Origin: Brachypodium distachyon
Taxonomy: Eukaryota; Streptophyta; Magnoliopsida; Poales; Poaceae
Length of the DNA: 64,000 nucleotides
Direction: 5' to 3'
NCBI RefSeq assembly: GCF_000005505.3
Contig: NC_016131.3
Coordinates: forward strand, 24,171,001-24,235,000
Shown here piece after piece: positions 10,801 through 21,852 of this stretch (positions are counted from its first letter, which is position 1; each line of letters starts with the position of its first letter). The notes below the pieces were generated by a model. That model did not search any database. It worked only from the letters and a program-made list of their open reading frames with translations, and was not told where the DNA came from. The position numbers were made by a program, and so were the translations under genes.

Positions 10801-11290
10801 ATACACTGGTGTGTTCGCGTCCTCGACTAGCTTCTGGAACTTCTTCTCATATGTGGCATTGTCGGGGTCTTTCAGTTGATTCTGTAAGCATTTCCCCCAT
10901 CCGACCACGCGGAGCTTCATCGACCGGTGTTTCTTCATCCATGGCGTCGTCACCACGATATTCTTCACCACTTTGGTCAAACTCTATGTGTTCTTCTTCA
11001 AAGCCACTATCCACTTCTACCGCAACCTCACCGTGCGAAGTCCAGCAAAAATAACCTTCTACGAATCCATTTGCCATTACGTGCATCTCAACATCCACTG
11101 GCAGGTGCATCACTGTGTTACGACATCTGTCACATGGACAACACATCTTCACATTGCCCTTACTCTTCATATCAGCTACCACGAAATCATAAAATGTGGC
11201 CCATTTTGCTACCCAAGAAGCCGACATTCTCTCCTCATACATCCAACCACGGAGAGACGAGCTACAAAAGCATAAAAGAAATTGAAGCAA
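7880..11290 (-). pseudogene. CACTA (En/Spm, TNP2-type) transposase, decayed
   Basis: Minus-strand frames encode, in order: a transposase-associated domain (WMYEERMSASWVAKWATFYDF, then CPCDRCRNTVMH, about 11250-11090); the TNP2/Transposase_21 domain (GLSDKGFTEMLSYLATVFP, CPICGTSRYKK, LRLGLSTDGINPFGNMSS, YNLPPWLIMKKKYIH, FWGLPYWPHLRCRHNVDVMH; about 10800-9500); a DUF4218 part (EFEKYFPPTFFDVMVHLMVH, near 9030); and a DUF4216 part (EPAYHVATWQAYAINGYTYY, FRVRWATNGKPDG; about 8500-8170). The lesions are a frameshift near 10870, TGA at 10084-10086 (IHL*MLIQGPKQPG), a one-base-type frameshift near 8950 (LHNMY / ERYNRVLKRYVRN) and TGA at 8165-8167 (EP*VFANQCKQVFF). The last frame runs on to a basic tail, RKRARKSTGNE, ending at 7880. 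An acceptor (TTTTGTAG) near 11260 suggests an upstream first exon around 11780-11887. Confidence 0.9.
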
Positions 11291-11889
11291 TCAGTTATAA
11301 ATTACATCACCGGCCGGGAGGCAGACAGTGGGCAGTGGGAGTTGGGGGGCAGTGGGCAGTGGGAGTTGGGGCCGGGGGGGGGGGAATTAATGGGGATCGG
11401 GCAAATTAATGGGGATCGAGACCGTGTACCGCCGCCGGCTGTTGCGGGAGAGAGCCAGAGGGGAGAGGAAGTAGATGGAGCAGAGAGAAGTGGGCGGGGG
11501 CTGGCCGGCCGGCTCCGCGCCTGCCGCGCATGCAGGGGAGAGAATGGGTCGGGGGCAGGGACTAGAGGGAGAAGAAGGGGAGGAAGGAGAAGTAGGATGG
11601 CCGGGGGAAGGAAGGAGAAGAGGATGGGGCAGAGAGAAGGACGGGGCCAGCGGCCGGCCGCGTGACAGCCGCGCGCGAGAGTAGATCCGGGGGAGAGGGG
11701 GCCGGGCCGGGCAGAGGAAGAAGAAGGGGAGGAAGGAGAAGAGAGGAGGGCCGGGGGAGGAAGAGAGGAGATTTACCTGGTGGCCGGCGGCGCCATTCCG
11801 CGGCACGGCATAGCTCCGCCGTGAGGAGGAGTATGGCGGCCGCAGCTGGTCGGGGAAGACGTGCAGCGTGCGACCAGCCGCAGCCACTG

Positions 11890-12203
11890 GGCCTATTTAT
11901 ACGGCAAACCTATCAGTGTCGGTCACAATGTAGAACCCGTCACTGATACTATCGAACCATCAGTGTCGTGTCTAGAGATGAAACACGCCACTGATAGACC
12001 ACCTATCAATGTCGGTTCTTACCAAGGAACCGCCACTACTATCAGTGGCGGTTTCTGTTCCGACCGTCACTAATGGTGACCCGTGGGACGAGACAGGGGA
12101 GCGCGGTCGGTCCATCAGTGGCGTGTGATGTTGTACCCGCCACTGATAGTTATCTATCAGTGTCGTGTGAGAGGCACACGACACTGATGGGGGTCGCGTA
12201 TAA
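11890..12203 (-). repeat. CACTA subterminal repeats (TATCAGTGGCGG-type)
   Basis: About ten copies of a 12-14 bp motif, ATCAGTG(T/G)CG(G/T), occur in both orientations, for example ACTATCAGTGGCGGTTTCTG near 12050 and CCGCCACTGATAG near 12140. Such arrays lie inside CACTA ends, where the element's second protein binds in known family members. This supports an element end next to them. Confidence 0.85.
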
Positions 12204-12220
12204 CCTGTTTTGTACTAGTG
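12204..12220 (-). mobile_element. CACTA element terminus (5' end, minus orientation)
   Basis: Read on the minus strand the sequence is CACTAGTACAAAACAGG, a typical CACTA terminal inverted repeat. It lies directly outside the subterminal repeat array and about 900 bp upstream of the transposase frames. The next bases on the plus strand are TTA, a possible 3-bp target-site copy. No matching opposite end was found left of 7880, so the element seems truncated or its far end is too decayed. Confidence 0.85.
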
Positions 12221-13235
12221 TTAGGATTATGTGATATTCTCTAATGTGTGATCCATGAACTAAGTTGTTTGTTTACCTTCACTTTGTAACAAAACTGTTT
12301 TGATGCAGAAGGCGGGGAACTCACCTTTTTAGGAGAAAAAACGTGCATTGGAGAAAAATAGCAAATGAAAGGTAGGAAGAAAGATTATGCTCTGGAAATC
12401 CATCGATTTGTTGGGCCACCAAAATAATGACCAGATATTTTACTCCGTATTTTATTTGAAATCTTATAGGTACACGTACGTGTATCTTCTCTTACAGTAT
12501 TATGCTGCATGTTATCTATTTTTAGCATATACCACAGACTTTAACTGTCACGGAATCTCAGCCAAAGCGCCCACATGCTTTGATTATTTTGAGGCTGCAG
12601 GGAAGGGCTGAAGGTTGCAGTATGCTGAAGCAACAACACAACCAGATGACAGTGACAGTAGTGTAGTATCTACAGAAAAGCACTTTAGATATCGATCGTT
12701 TGCTGTAGAATTGATGAAGAATTAATACAGCGCTTTTTCAGACTCGCGCGCGGCGCCCCTGCTGCTGCCGGCCATACGGAGAGATCAGTTTCGAACAAGT
12801 ACTACGTGTATTTGAGGAAGCTGCAACCATATGATTATGCCACGCACATGCATATCCTTTACAGCCATTCTGATGGTCATGCCACGTACAGCCGGCCATT
12901 TCTGATGGCCCATGCATCGGCCGGATGGCCATATTGCAACCACCTGCAATAAATTCGTTGGTTCTTGCCCTGCACGAAATTCTCTGGCGCTGCCAGGAGA
13001 TCGAGATTCGAGAAGCCGTTATTTCAGGGCTGGATTCTCTGGTTAATAAAGACCACATGGTGGGCATACGTTCAAATTATTCATTAATCCTGTTACAAAG
13101 AAAGTACGTACACAATTATTGATCTGGGAATCCAGCCGACTCGCCGACTGAGTTCTGGACGCCGACTTTTTGTTCCAAACCGATCCAAAATGACACATAG
13201 AGTACTCTAATAAGCTAGCTAGCCATTGATCCAAG
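12221..13235. other. Intergenic, 3' flank of the thioesterase gene
   Basis: No coding sequence is recognised. The part near 13040-13235 is probably 3' UTR of the minus-strand thioesterase gene. Confidence 0.5.
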
Positions 13236-14401
13236 CTAGGTTGAGAAGAATCGTTGCAGCTTGTCGGACATCTCCGGGAAGACGCGAGTCGGGCGGTAGT
13301 CCTTGTTGAGGCACACGACGGTGGCCGTCGCTTCCACAACGAGCTGCATCCATTAATTCCATGATCAGCAATATTTTGTACGTATGTACTTTTTTCGTTT
13401 CTAAATATTGATTTTAGGGCAAATTGCATATGCATGCATAGAGGAAGATGGCACGTGTACGTACCTTCCGGTCCGGCATCGTCTCGATGATGTGCTCGGC
13501 GAATATCCTCACACCCTTGATCCGCACGAGCCTCACCCGCACCACGAACTTGTCACCCCGCTGGAGTAATTAGACCCATGTTATACGGAGAGCAGTACGT
13601 AATTAAATCTTTTCTCAAAATATTTGTATATATATATGTATATTTTCCACCTAAGTTAGCGTATCTATAGTGCATACCCTCAGAGGCGTGTAGTACTTGA
13701 GATTCAGCTCCGATAGCGCCAACAAGTTGCCGGTGCATATGATCAAGCCCGTGCTGATGCCAAGGCTCAGAAGCAGCTCCTCTCGAGCTGCATAGATACG
13801 TTTGCATGACATCAACATTATTATTAACGATCATCAAAGCACAAGAGATTGTTTAAGAACCCGATCGAACGGCTCACAAGATATCTGCAGGTGTACCTTT
13901 TTCGATGTAACTGGCGTAGATGCTATTGTTGACGACTCCATATTTGTCAAGCTCGCAGTCCTGGACCGTCATCTCCGTCTCAAAATATTTGTCCTCCCTA
14001 CAAAACATTAATTGTTATACATGGCAACAATCAAATTAAATATGAATAGATAGTACTCCACACGTACGTACATGCATGCTAGCTAATTTAAAAACTTAGC
14101 GAGCAATATACTTCGATCCATGCATAAAAAACCTTAGTTTGATGACGTCCTGCAGCTGCTTCTCGTTGTTGGTGTTGTTCTTGGCAGTCGTAGTAGTACA
14201 CACGGCTTCAGCAAGGGCACTGGCGTTGGGCGGCGCAACAGCGAGCAGAGCCCCGACGGGACGATGTGGGCGCCGCTGGAGCACTACGGCTAGGTCGTTG
14301 TTGCCGGCGCCCGAGACACGCCGAGCCCCAGCAGCAGCACTAATTGCTACCTGGTGCACGGGCGAGAGCTTGGCGTTGTTGTTCACTGCCGGGCTCTGCA
14401 T
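13236..14401 (-). CDS. Plastid acyl-ACP thioesterase, ATL/ALT type (hotdog fold)
   Basis: Five exons: 14401-14133, 13997-13897, 13787-13678, 13560-13465 and 13343-13236, all with GT-AG introns, give 227 residues. The family releases fatty or beta-keto acids from acyl-ACP in plastids. Residues 1-89 are rich in Ala, Ser, Thr, Val and Arg, as expected for a transit peptide. The 4HBT-like hotdog domain starts near residue 95: [20 protein letters not shown] has the catalytic-type Asp (about D107) and is followed by [20 protein letters not shown]. Next are [40 protein letters not shown] and a C-terminal [13 protein letters not shown]. Start chosen at ATG 14401, the only Met ahead of the transit-like region. 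A TATA box lies upstream. The gene looks intact; the exact family member is not assigned. Confidence 0.87.
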
Positions 14402-14530
14402 GCTTGAAAATGTGAATCAGGCTAGCTAGCAGAATGCGTGTAGTACTGCTCGATGTGTGTGCTGCCGCTCTTGGGGGAGACTAGAGAGCAGTGGAGATCG
14501 ATGTAGTGCTAGCTAGTTTGGGTATGAGGA

Positions 14531-14542
14531 CCTTTTATATAG
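14531..14542 (-). promoter_or_regulatory. TATA box of the thioesterase gene
   Basis: The minus strand reads CTATATAAAAGG, a strong plant TATA box, 130 bp upstream of the chosen ATG (14401). The start of transcription would be expected near 14500. Confidence 0.7.
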
Positions 14543-16600
14543 CGCAGAACGGGCTGGCGGCGCCCCTTTCGTGGGCCGGCTTACATCATGCCAACGCCTG
14601 GAATTGACTACTCCCGTGCTCTTGACTAGCGTTCGCGCGTGCGATCGATCGAAAACGTATCCATATTTGGTTCCCATATCGATCGTGGCGTCGTTACCCA
14701 ACTGCAGTAGTACTGTACGTAGTAGTAACTTAGAAGGATCTTAATCAACTGCACTACTGCCTCTTGATTCACAACGCACCTCCCATTAATGCCACGGAAA
14801 TTGGGCCTTGTCTGAGTGAGAAATAGTGTACTGTTCAAGGTGGACCTTTTAAAGTCGATGGTCGGCAATTGTCATTGGCATTGAGCTGGCCAATTAATCT
14901 TGGGCCATCGTGTGTGGTGCCGAGCAAAAGCGGTGAGATTTTCAAAAAAGAAAGTTGCCTTTTCAAATTTGTTGCAAAAGGATCTCAAACTGAAAAAAAA
15001 GAATATCTTCCCACGAGAAAATTTCACAAAACAATCACATTTGGAACAACTTTCTCAAAAAAAAATTACAATTTACTTTTTTTTACAAATGACTACCGTT
15101 TTTGTGCACCGTGGTACTTCAGTACCACGCGCATGGATCTGCGAGTTGAGTGCGTTTAGATGGAAAAACTGACAAAGAGAGCACGTATGTCGGTGTCACC
15201 GTGGTGCCACGCTAGAGAAAGCCGTCCACCGTGACCATGGAGGACAGAGGCGGGCTGGAACGCGCCGAGCATTTAGTGTGCGGCATTGTCGTGCGCTGCG
15301 CGCATCTGGACGTGGCACGGCTCGCAGCGAGCGGCCGACCACAGCGGCTCATCTTCGTCCTCCTTCTTCCATTTGTCCCCTAGACTGTAGGGGATGTTCA
15401 GCTCGAATGATGCACACCACCTGTTCGACAAATTGCTGCAGCAGGCCACCATGGGGATCGAGCAGCGTAACGTCGATCGAGACCCTCCCACCGGAGCAAG
15501 CTGCGAGCTTGTTGCGGTGCAGCTCGAGGCCTCGACCCTCGTTGGGACCTCGTGCTATTGGTACGCCATGGACAGGGTCGACGGCGCCACTGTAGCAGTA
15601 GCCGCCCCCACCGCTATAGACAACTGCACAGCCTGGGCATGCCACCTTGCACTCCGCCTCCATCCCGCCGCCGTCATGTTCGTCTCGACGCCCGTTGTTG
15701 TCACCGGCGACGGGGCTACGAGGGCCGGCCAGGGAGCAGACAGGTGGGGTCGGCACGAGGGCTCGTGGACGACCTTCGCATGCCCCCCGCCGCGCTCCTT
15801 CATGGCGACAGCAGGGGGCCCTTTTTCTTGTAAGATTCACGCTGTTGCTGCTGTTTGGGCAGGGGGCTCACTGATGCTCTCCGGCAAAGAGCAGGTGATG
15901 TAGCTTTTCTTCCCAAAGCCGCTGTATGCGCCATCCTGCTTCAGCTCGAGCATCGGTGCCTCCTCCGGCCACCTGGGCGACGAGTACCAACGGAACACGC
16001 CATCCCGCAGGATCTCGGCCAAGCGAAGAAGCTCGGCCAGCTATCGCGGTCATGCTTGGACGAGATGTCCACATTGGCGCCAAGCTGACACCGACATGTG
16101 GGCCATCTGGTCAGTTTTTTCCATCAAAACACACTCAACTCGCAGATTAGTGCGCGGGAGTATCGTGGAGCACAAAAGCGATAATCATTTGTAAAAAAAA
16201 TTTAAAAAATGTAGTTGGTCCTAAATGTGATGGTTTGCGTAATTTTCTCATCTTATACTAGTCGCTGGCCGCGTGGCCCACGGTCGACATGTCACACCAG
16301 AACATGAATACATAATCCGACTCTGTCTCTGTTTCCCCTAAAAAAGACTCTGTCCCTCTTTTCCATTTCCAAAAGGAGAAATGAACAACAGGAAAACAGT
16401 GCAGGAATGCAACGGCGAACCGGCCAATAATGGTAGGAAAGAGCAGCAACCCAGCATCCAGCGACACACAACACCAAGTCTACCTGGCTGACTGCCTTAA
16501 CTTTTGGAATCAAACTTCACGAATTTACCCGTCAAATCAAGTGTCGCTTGACAGCTTGAATGGGTTGCGTACCAGGCTGGCTTCGGTCTGCCGCATACCG
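14543..16600. other. Intergenic, with a GC-rich stretch of open frames of unknown nature
   Basis: 15270-16090 is GC-rich and open in several frames on both strands: 170 codons on plus at 15394-15903, and on minus 15837-16022 with GVFRWYSSPRWPEEAPMLEL. I recognise no family and no consistent exon set. It could be a decayed gene. The rest holds nothing visible. Confidence 0.4.
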
Positions 16601-16602
16601 CA

Positions 16603-16950
16603 GTGAACAATCCCATGAGTTCTCTTGTGATTTGATTACGTCGGTCTGGTTTACACTGAAATATTTACATAAAAATTTAATAAATACTGTCAATGGCTAT
16701 GTGCATGGTCCGATTCAGAGGCCGGAGAGCTCTCTTTAAAAAAACATAAAAATTTAATAAATATGAATTGTCACTTTTGTTACAAAGTTAGTTGGAAATT
16801 TAAAGTTTCTCTTAAGATCAAACTTTTTACATGCGATATTTGTTCGAGGCTTGGTGCTCACAAAAATTATGTTTTTCGTGACCATGATGGTACATAATTT
16901 GTTCTTGGATTTTCCAACAGCTAGCGAGCTTAGTCCAGAGAGCCATGTCT
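16603..16950 (+). pseudogene. LINE-type remnant (zf-RVT region), first copy
   Basis: This stretch is a diverged duplicate of 17640-17930. Both contain ATGAATTGTCACTTT, then GGAAA(C/T)TTAAA and a GTGACCAT(G/C)(A/G)TG segment. In the second copy the translated frame resembles the zf-RVT tail of plant non-LTR retrotransposons. The first copy is riddled with stops and ends where the small TIR element at 16958 begins. Confidence 0.55.
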
Positions 16951-16957
16951 GTGGGAA

Positions 16958-17152
16958 TAAAATCCTATGCGACCCAGCAGGAAACGACCCATGACGTGGA
17001 CCCATGTTTAGATCGTTAAGATGTGAAGGAGCGGACAGATCAATGAAACACAGCAGGCATGGAGACTAATTCTCGTGAGATCGTAAAGATCGGACAAACG
17101 AGAGGCGGGTCCAACACTGGGTCGTTCAATGCTGGGTCGCATAGGGTTTTTT
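16958..17152. mobile_element. Small TIR element (MITE), about 195 bp
   Basis: The left end reads AATCCTATGCGACCCAGCA and the right end is its inverse, TGCTGGGTCGCATAGGG. The similarity extends over about 45 bp (CGACCCA...GGACCC on each side). It carries no gene. It interrupts the LINE remnant homology. Confidence 0.75.
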
Positions 17153-17364
17153 TTTTTTTTGCATTTCTGTGCCTTTCAATCTCTTCAATAGTTTTTATTC
17201 TTTTGGGACAGGCCCACCTATGACCACGCATGAAGTGCACGATTGAACAAGTCCCCCAAAAATGGAGCCTCCCAAATTACATTTAAGTATCACTAGGTAC
17301 GGGATTAATTAGATAAAATATTAAAGAGCCAGCCAAACACGCCCTTCTCCTGAGCGTTCCCTAC

Positions 17365-17565
17365 GGTAAATAATCCTATATGACCTTCCCTCCCGAGACC
17401 CAAGGGCCCAGGATGGATCCTTGCACTCACCGCACGATCTGAACTGATGGAGCCAACAAATTCAGTTGGAATTTGAGCGTGATTAGATAGGCAAATCCAA
17501 CGGTGAGAAACTGGTTCCAGACACTGGGTCGTTCATGCGAGGGTCGCATAGGATTTTTCTCCGTC
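17365..17565. mobile_element. Second, more diverged copy of the same TIR element
   Basis: The right end, ACTGGGTCGTTCATGCGAGG then GTCGCATAGGATTTTT, matches the element at 16958-17152. The left end near 17365 (AATCCTATATGACCTTCCC) is a degraded inverse. Length is about 200 bp. Confidence 0.6.
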
Positions 17566-17599
17566 CCCTATATACTCCTCTCTTGTTGGGTCATGCCGC

Positions 17600-18205
17600 G
17601 CAACCTCAAGGCCCGTACAATAGTCTCCATCGATCCAAACGATTTTCGTGTGATTTGACTACCTCGAGACGGTTTATAGTGAAATTTTTGTATAATTTTT
17701 AAATAAACATGAATTGTCACTTTCACCACAAAGTCATTTGGAAACTTAAACCTCATCTTAAGATAAAAGTTTTTGCCTGGAATCTTTGTCGAGGGATGTG
17801 CTCAAACAGGATAAATTGGCTCAACAGAATTGGAATGGTGGTAAGAAGTGTGTTTTTTGTGACCATCGTGAATCTATTCACAATTTGTTTTTCGTTTATC
17901 CAATAGAGAACTTAGTTTAGAGAGCCAGTGTTTGTGACTATCAATCTCCCACCTACTAGCCGTATAACCAATATATTTGGCCGATGGCTCACAGGAATAA
18001 TAAAAAAACACTTCAATCCATCATCCTTGTGGGGCTAGCGTGATCTGTCTGACAAATTTCAATGGCAAGAACATTTTGGTTTTTAACAAGGAAAAAGTTT
18101 ATTTTTTTGCATGTTATTTTCAAGACGGCGCATTGGTACTTGTTACTTGCTGCATCAGACGAATAAAAGAGATTCTTTAAAATTTGGGTGCAATAGATTA
18201 GAGAC
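17600..18205 (+). pseudogene. LINE-type retrotransposon remnant with zf-RVT domain
   Basis: A plus-strand frame at 17709-17906 reads IWKLKPHLKIKVFAWNLCRG, close to the zf-RVT block that follows the reverse transcriptase in plant LINE-like polyproteins. Beyond it, shifting frames continue the same family pattern (NIFGRWLTGI near 17970, NGKNILVFNKEKV near 18065). Several stops and frameshifts are present, and no reverse transcriptase core remains. Confidence 0.65.
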
Positions 18206-20440
18206 AACCCATCGATTTGAGTGTCGCGCCAACAATAGGTTTGGAGGAGTCTTTTTTTTGTGTGTGGCTATATCTAAGTTGTGTTGATTTTTAAGCAAAA
18301 GGCTTAAATCGAAGTTGACGAATCAGAACCCTTGAATTAGTGTGTAGATCTCATTTTACTTTCTTTTTTCATCATCCATTTGGAATCTTACAACACAAAT
18401 CATATCAGGAAATCAATTTATTTCTAATTAACAATCAGACAAATTAGATATAGTAAAACCGATTGTCGCGGGCGCCATCTCGGCCGCCGCCGCCGTCGCG
18501 ACCATCCTCCTCCGCGAAAGCACCGCCGAAACCCCCGGCACCTGGTGCACGCCGACCGACACAAACAGGACGCTATTGTTCCTCCCCGCGTCTGCCATGG
18601 AGTGGGAGATGTGTGGGGCCGTGAGGGTATGCGGGGTGGCGAGTGATACTGCTGCTGCGGACGCCATAGATACGGCCCCCGCCACCGTGGCCCCGCCCGC
18701 CCCTGCTCGCGCTGGCGGCCGCCCGCGCCGCCACACCTGCCCGCGCCATCGCCCTGCCCCTGCGCGCCTGCCCGCACGTCGCTACTAGTCTGCTGCTCGT
18801 TTTCGGTTTTGCGAGGACTTAGACGGAACAGATATTGCATACTCGTATTCGATTCAGTTTTCGGTTTCTATTCTGTCCGCGTTCTTCGGTTCAGCTAGAT
18901 TGCTCTAATGAACATGCTCTAATAAACACGCACTGCGGGGCAAGTCTCAGTTATTGTTGCTTCCCAGAATCCCCGGTGATCCGAGGAATAATCCACTTTT
19001 GCTTCTTCTTTTTCCTTTTCGGGTGCACGACTCAACAAAGTTTCTGAGCAAACGAACACCGGATTCTAACTCAAAAACCGACAAGAAACAAGACCGACTC
19101 CCCATTTCCCAACAGGAAAAGTCAACTCTTCTCAGCTGCAACAGACAGCCGGACTGGACCCGGCCTGCACGCACTGACTTCAAAGTTGATGGGCAGCATT
19201 TGGAAAAGAATACACAACTTTAATTCGGCTTTCTTTGAAGCAGATCTATTATTCCTTGATATTTACAGGTATGCCCTAAAAAATCATGAATTTGTTCCTT
19301 CAGTACCATCGCCCACGTATTTAATTTGAAAGCCTGAATTAATACTCTTTTGTCAAAAGTGATTGTTGTCAAAAGTGATAACAGAATCAACACAATACGA
19401 TACAAAGAGAATACTAAGCTTTGAGTTTTACATGCTCGCTAAGTTGTACTATTTCTTTGTATTTGCGTCTATGCTCTTAGAAAGCATGAATGTTTTTTTT
19501 TCTGCGACGGAACAGGTTTTTTTTATTGATGAATATTGGACAAATTATAGTCTTCGAGTAGCAACTCCGAAATGCATGGAGGTGACTCAAGCCGCATTAA
19601 ACAAGAATGCACGTAAAAATAATAATAATTAAGGCAATAGTGAGCAACCGTGCATGGACATCAACTGTTGTATATAGCCAAAATAATTCTATGAGAAACG
19701 TTTCATGAGCAGTGGTTAACAGGACGGGAAAATAGGCAAGTACAAGTAAAAGACAAATTCTTATTTACATGAGATGAAATTATGCGACTACCTCTTTTTT
19801 CACATGGGTCGTGCCTAGGCATGCCTTTCGCCTTAGCGGGGTAGCACGTCACGACCCGTATATATGTGATTTTGAAGACCGGGCCGGGCTAAGCCCGGTT
19901 AGTAGCGAAGCGAGCCGTTGGCCATTTAATACACCTCTCCCTCCCTCTACCCGTGATACCAGGTCTAATTTTCTTGAAACTTGTTAAATCTGTGACATGT
20001 GATGTTGCAAACGATGAAAAATCTCATCTACTCTTTTGTTTGATCGTTCTAGGTTCCTCTTTCGTGCAAAAAAAGTTATCCGTTCCTCTGTTGGGTGCCA
20101 AAACAGATTGCTCTTAATCGATTCCAAGATATAAAACAACATCACCTATCTTGTGGTTCTTCAGTTTGTCACCGACCCCTGTCTTCTCTCGTCATCTGGC
20201 GGTGACAATGGGAGCTGAGGCGGCAACCTCCACAGCAGCAACCTTCTACGACCACATCGTCCACTGATGCAGGTACCTCCTCCTCCCCCCTCTCGTTTGT
20301 CGCTGCTACGTGGTGGCACTTCCGGCGCCTGGCCACCTCGACCTGCGCACCATGTCTATTCCCTTTCCTCCCACAGTTCCCTTATCCCAAGGAAAGGTAG
20401 GGCTAACAATCAGATCAAATCCTCCTAATCTTATTAGGAA
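18206..20440. other. Intergenic, no gene recognised
   Basis: A GC-rich patch at 18450-18790 is open on both strands but shows no known domain. The rest is AT-rich with short frames only. Confidence 0.45.
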
Positions 20441-21532
20441 CTAGTACAGTGCCCGTGCGTTGCCACAGCCTTTTAAACATATGCACACAAAAATTTCACG
20501 TTCATTGAAATGACAATAAGATAATTTGACATTCAATCGGATTTAACAGAACAATTGCTTTTGTCATGCAGTCCATAATTGTCATATTCCTGACCATGAG
20601 AATTATGAGTCACTGAGTGTATTACCGACTTATCGTTGATTTCTTCAAAGAGCGCAAAGGCCGGTCCTTGCCCTCCCCCCCCCCCACCGGAGCCAGGTAC
20701 ATGCCGCTGCAGGATGGCCACCTTGTCCAAAGGGTGTAGAGGCGGGCCCTTTCCCCCACCAGAGCTAGGTACTGGGCGCTCCAGGATGGCCACTTTGCCC
20801 AGCGGCAGCCCGTGCGTGAGCAGCCATACATAGAACCCGCTAGCGGAGGAGGCGGACGAGCACGCCGCGGCAACGGACGGCACCTGGCCCCGGGTGATGA
20901 GAGGAGGGTATTGGCGTGGCAGGCGGCGAAGCAGATGTGGGAGCTTGAGCACGGGCACGAGGGGCTGCGAGGGAGGCGGCGCAGGGAACAGGGGAGGAGG
21001 AGGCAGCGGTGGTTGCCGGAGAAGGCGGCAGCAGCAGGCGAGACGGAGGTGGAGGAGGCCATGGGTGGCGCTCTAGATTCGGGTGGTCGGTGGTTGAAAG
21101 GCGGCGGCGAAGCGCATGAGGTCGGTGTGGATGAGGGGACGGGCGGCTGCGAGGCGTCGGGGCGGAGGTGAGCGCCCGGCCATAGAAGGTGGAGCAACAT
21201 TGTGGCAACCAGAGCGCCGCCGCAGCTACTGGGCCGGCAGATGGAGAGAGAGAGCGCATGGAGAGGAGGGGTAAACTTGCAGAAAAACCCAGATCCGTGA
21301 AACGGCAGGACAACGCCTTGTGTCCCAACCCAGAAGGAGGCAGGGCGAGATGCGGGTCGGGGATGAGTCGGGAAGAGATCCGTGGAAGAAGACGAAAAAT
21401 TGCTGTTTAGCCGAAACCCTGGAAAACAAACCCAGTTCCGTCCTTCGTTTGGAGGGCAGGTTGAATTAACAAAAATTTGATTGGACAAATTACAAAATTC
21501 AACCTTTATCCCTTTATTATTATTTGGGTAGA
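20441..21532 (-). mobile_element. Non-autonomous Helitron, about 1.09 kb
   Basis: Read on the minus strand it starts TCTACCCAAATAATAATAAA at 21532 and ends with GCAACGCACGGGCACTGTACTAG at 20441, split as CGCACGGGC then GTACTAG. The 5' TC, the 3' CTAG and the sequence preceding it match grass Helitrons. The flanking host bases are A and T, as expected for insertion between A and T without target duplication. Inside are GC-rich sequence (20640-21410), open on the minus strand for 288 codons but without a recognised domain, and two imperfect copies of a roughly 65-bp unit near 20690-20800 (CAGGATGGCCAC). No Rep/helicase is present. Confidence 0.72.
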
Positions 21533-21852
21533 TTTCTTCCTAATCTTAGTCCAACTCGATGGACCAGGCCATATTAGATCTCGCAGGCTCGCTCCGTGGC
21601 TCGTCTTCCTCCTCGCGCCAGCACCGCCACCGCTGCCGAGCGCCCCAGCCCCCTGGCTCGTCTTCCTCCACCGCAGGTTGATCTCACCTCTCTCTCCCGA
21701 CCGTTTCTCCTGCCATCACCCCACGAACGGATCCCGCCCTTTAGCTCCCCGTTTCATCTTCCCCAATTCATAACTGAGGCGAAAATCAAAGTGGGGCGGC
21801 CGCCCTACCTTGCCCCTACCGGGTCCTCCGCCCGTGCTGCCGCGAGAAAGAG
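21533..21852 (+). promoter_or_regulatory. Probable promoter/5' UTR of ssSPT
   Basis: Only 320 bp separate the Helitron end from the ssSPT start codon. No clear TATA box is seen. The sequence from about 21585 is GC/CT-rich like a grass 5' UTR. Confidence 0.4.

Noticed and set aside
15394..15903. 170-codon plus-strand gene
   Set aside because: Both strands are open because of GC richness and no family is recognised. Kept only as a note.
20622..21488. 288-codon minus-strand gene
   Set aside because: It lies inside the Helitron, is low complexity (Ser/Pro/Arg) and shows no domain; other frames there are open too.
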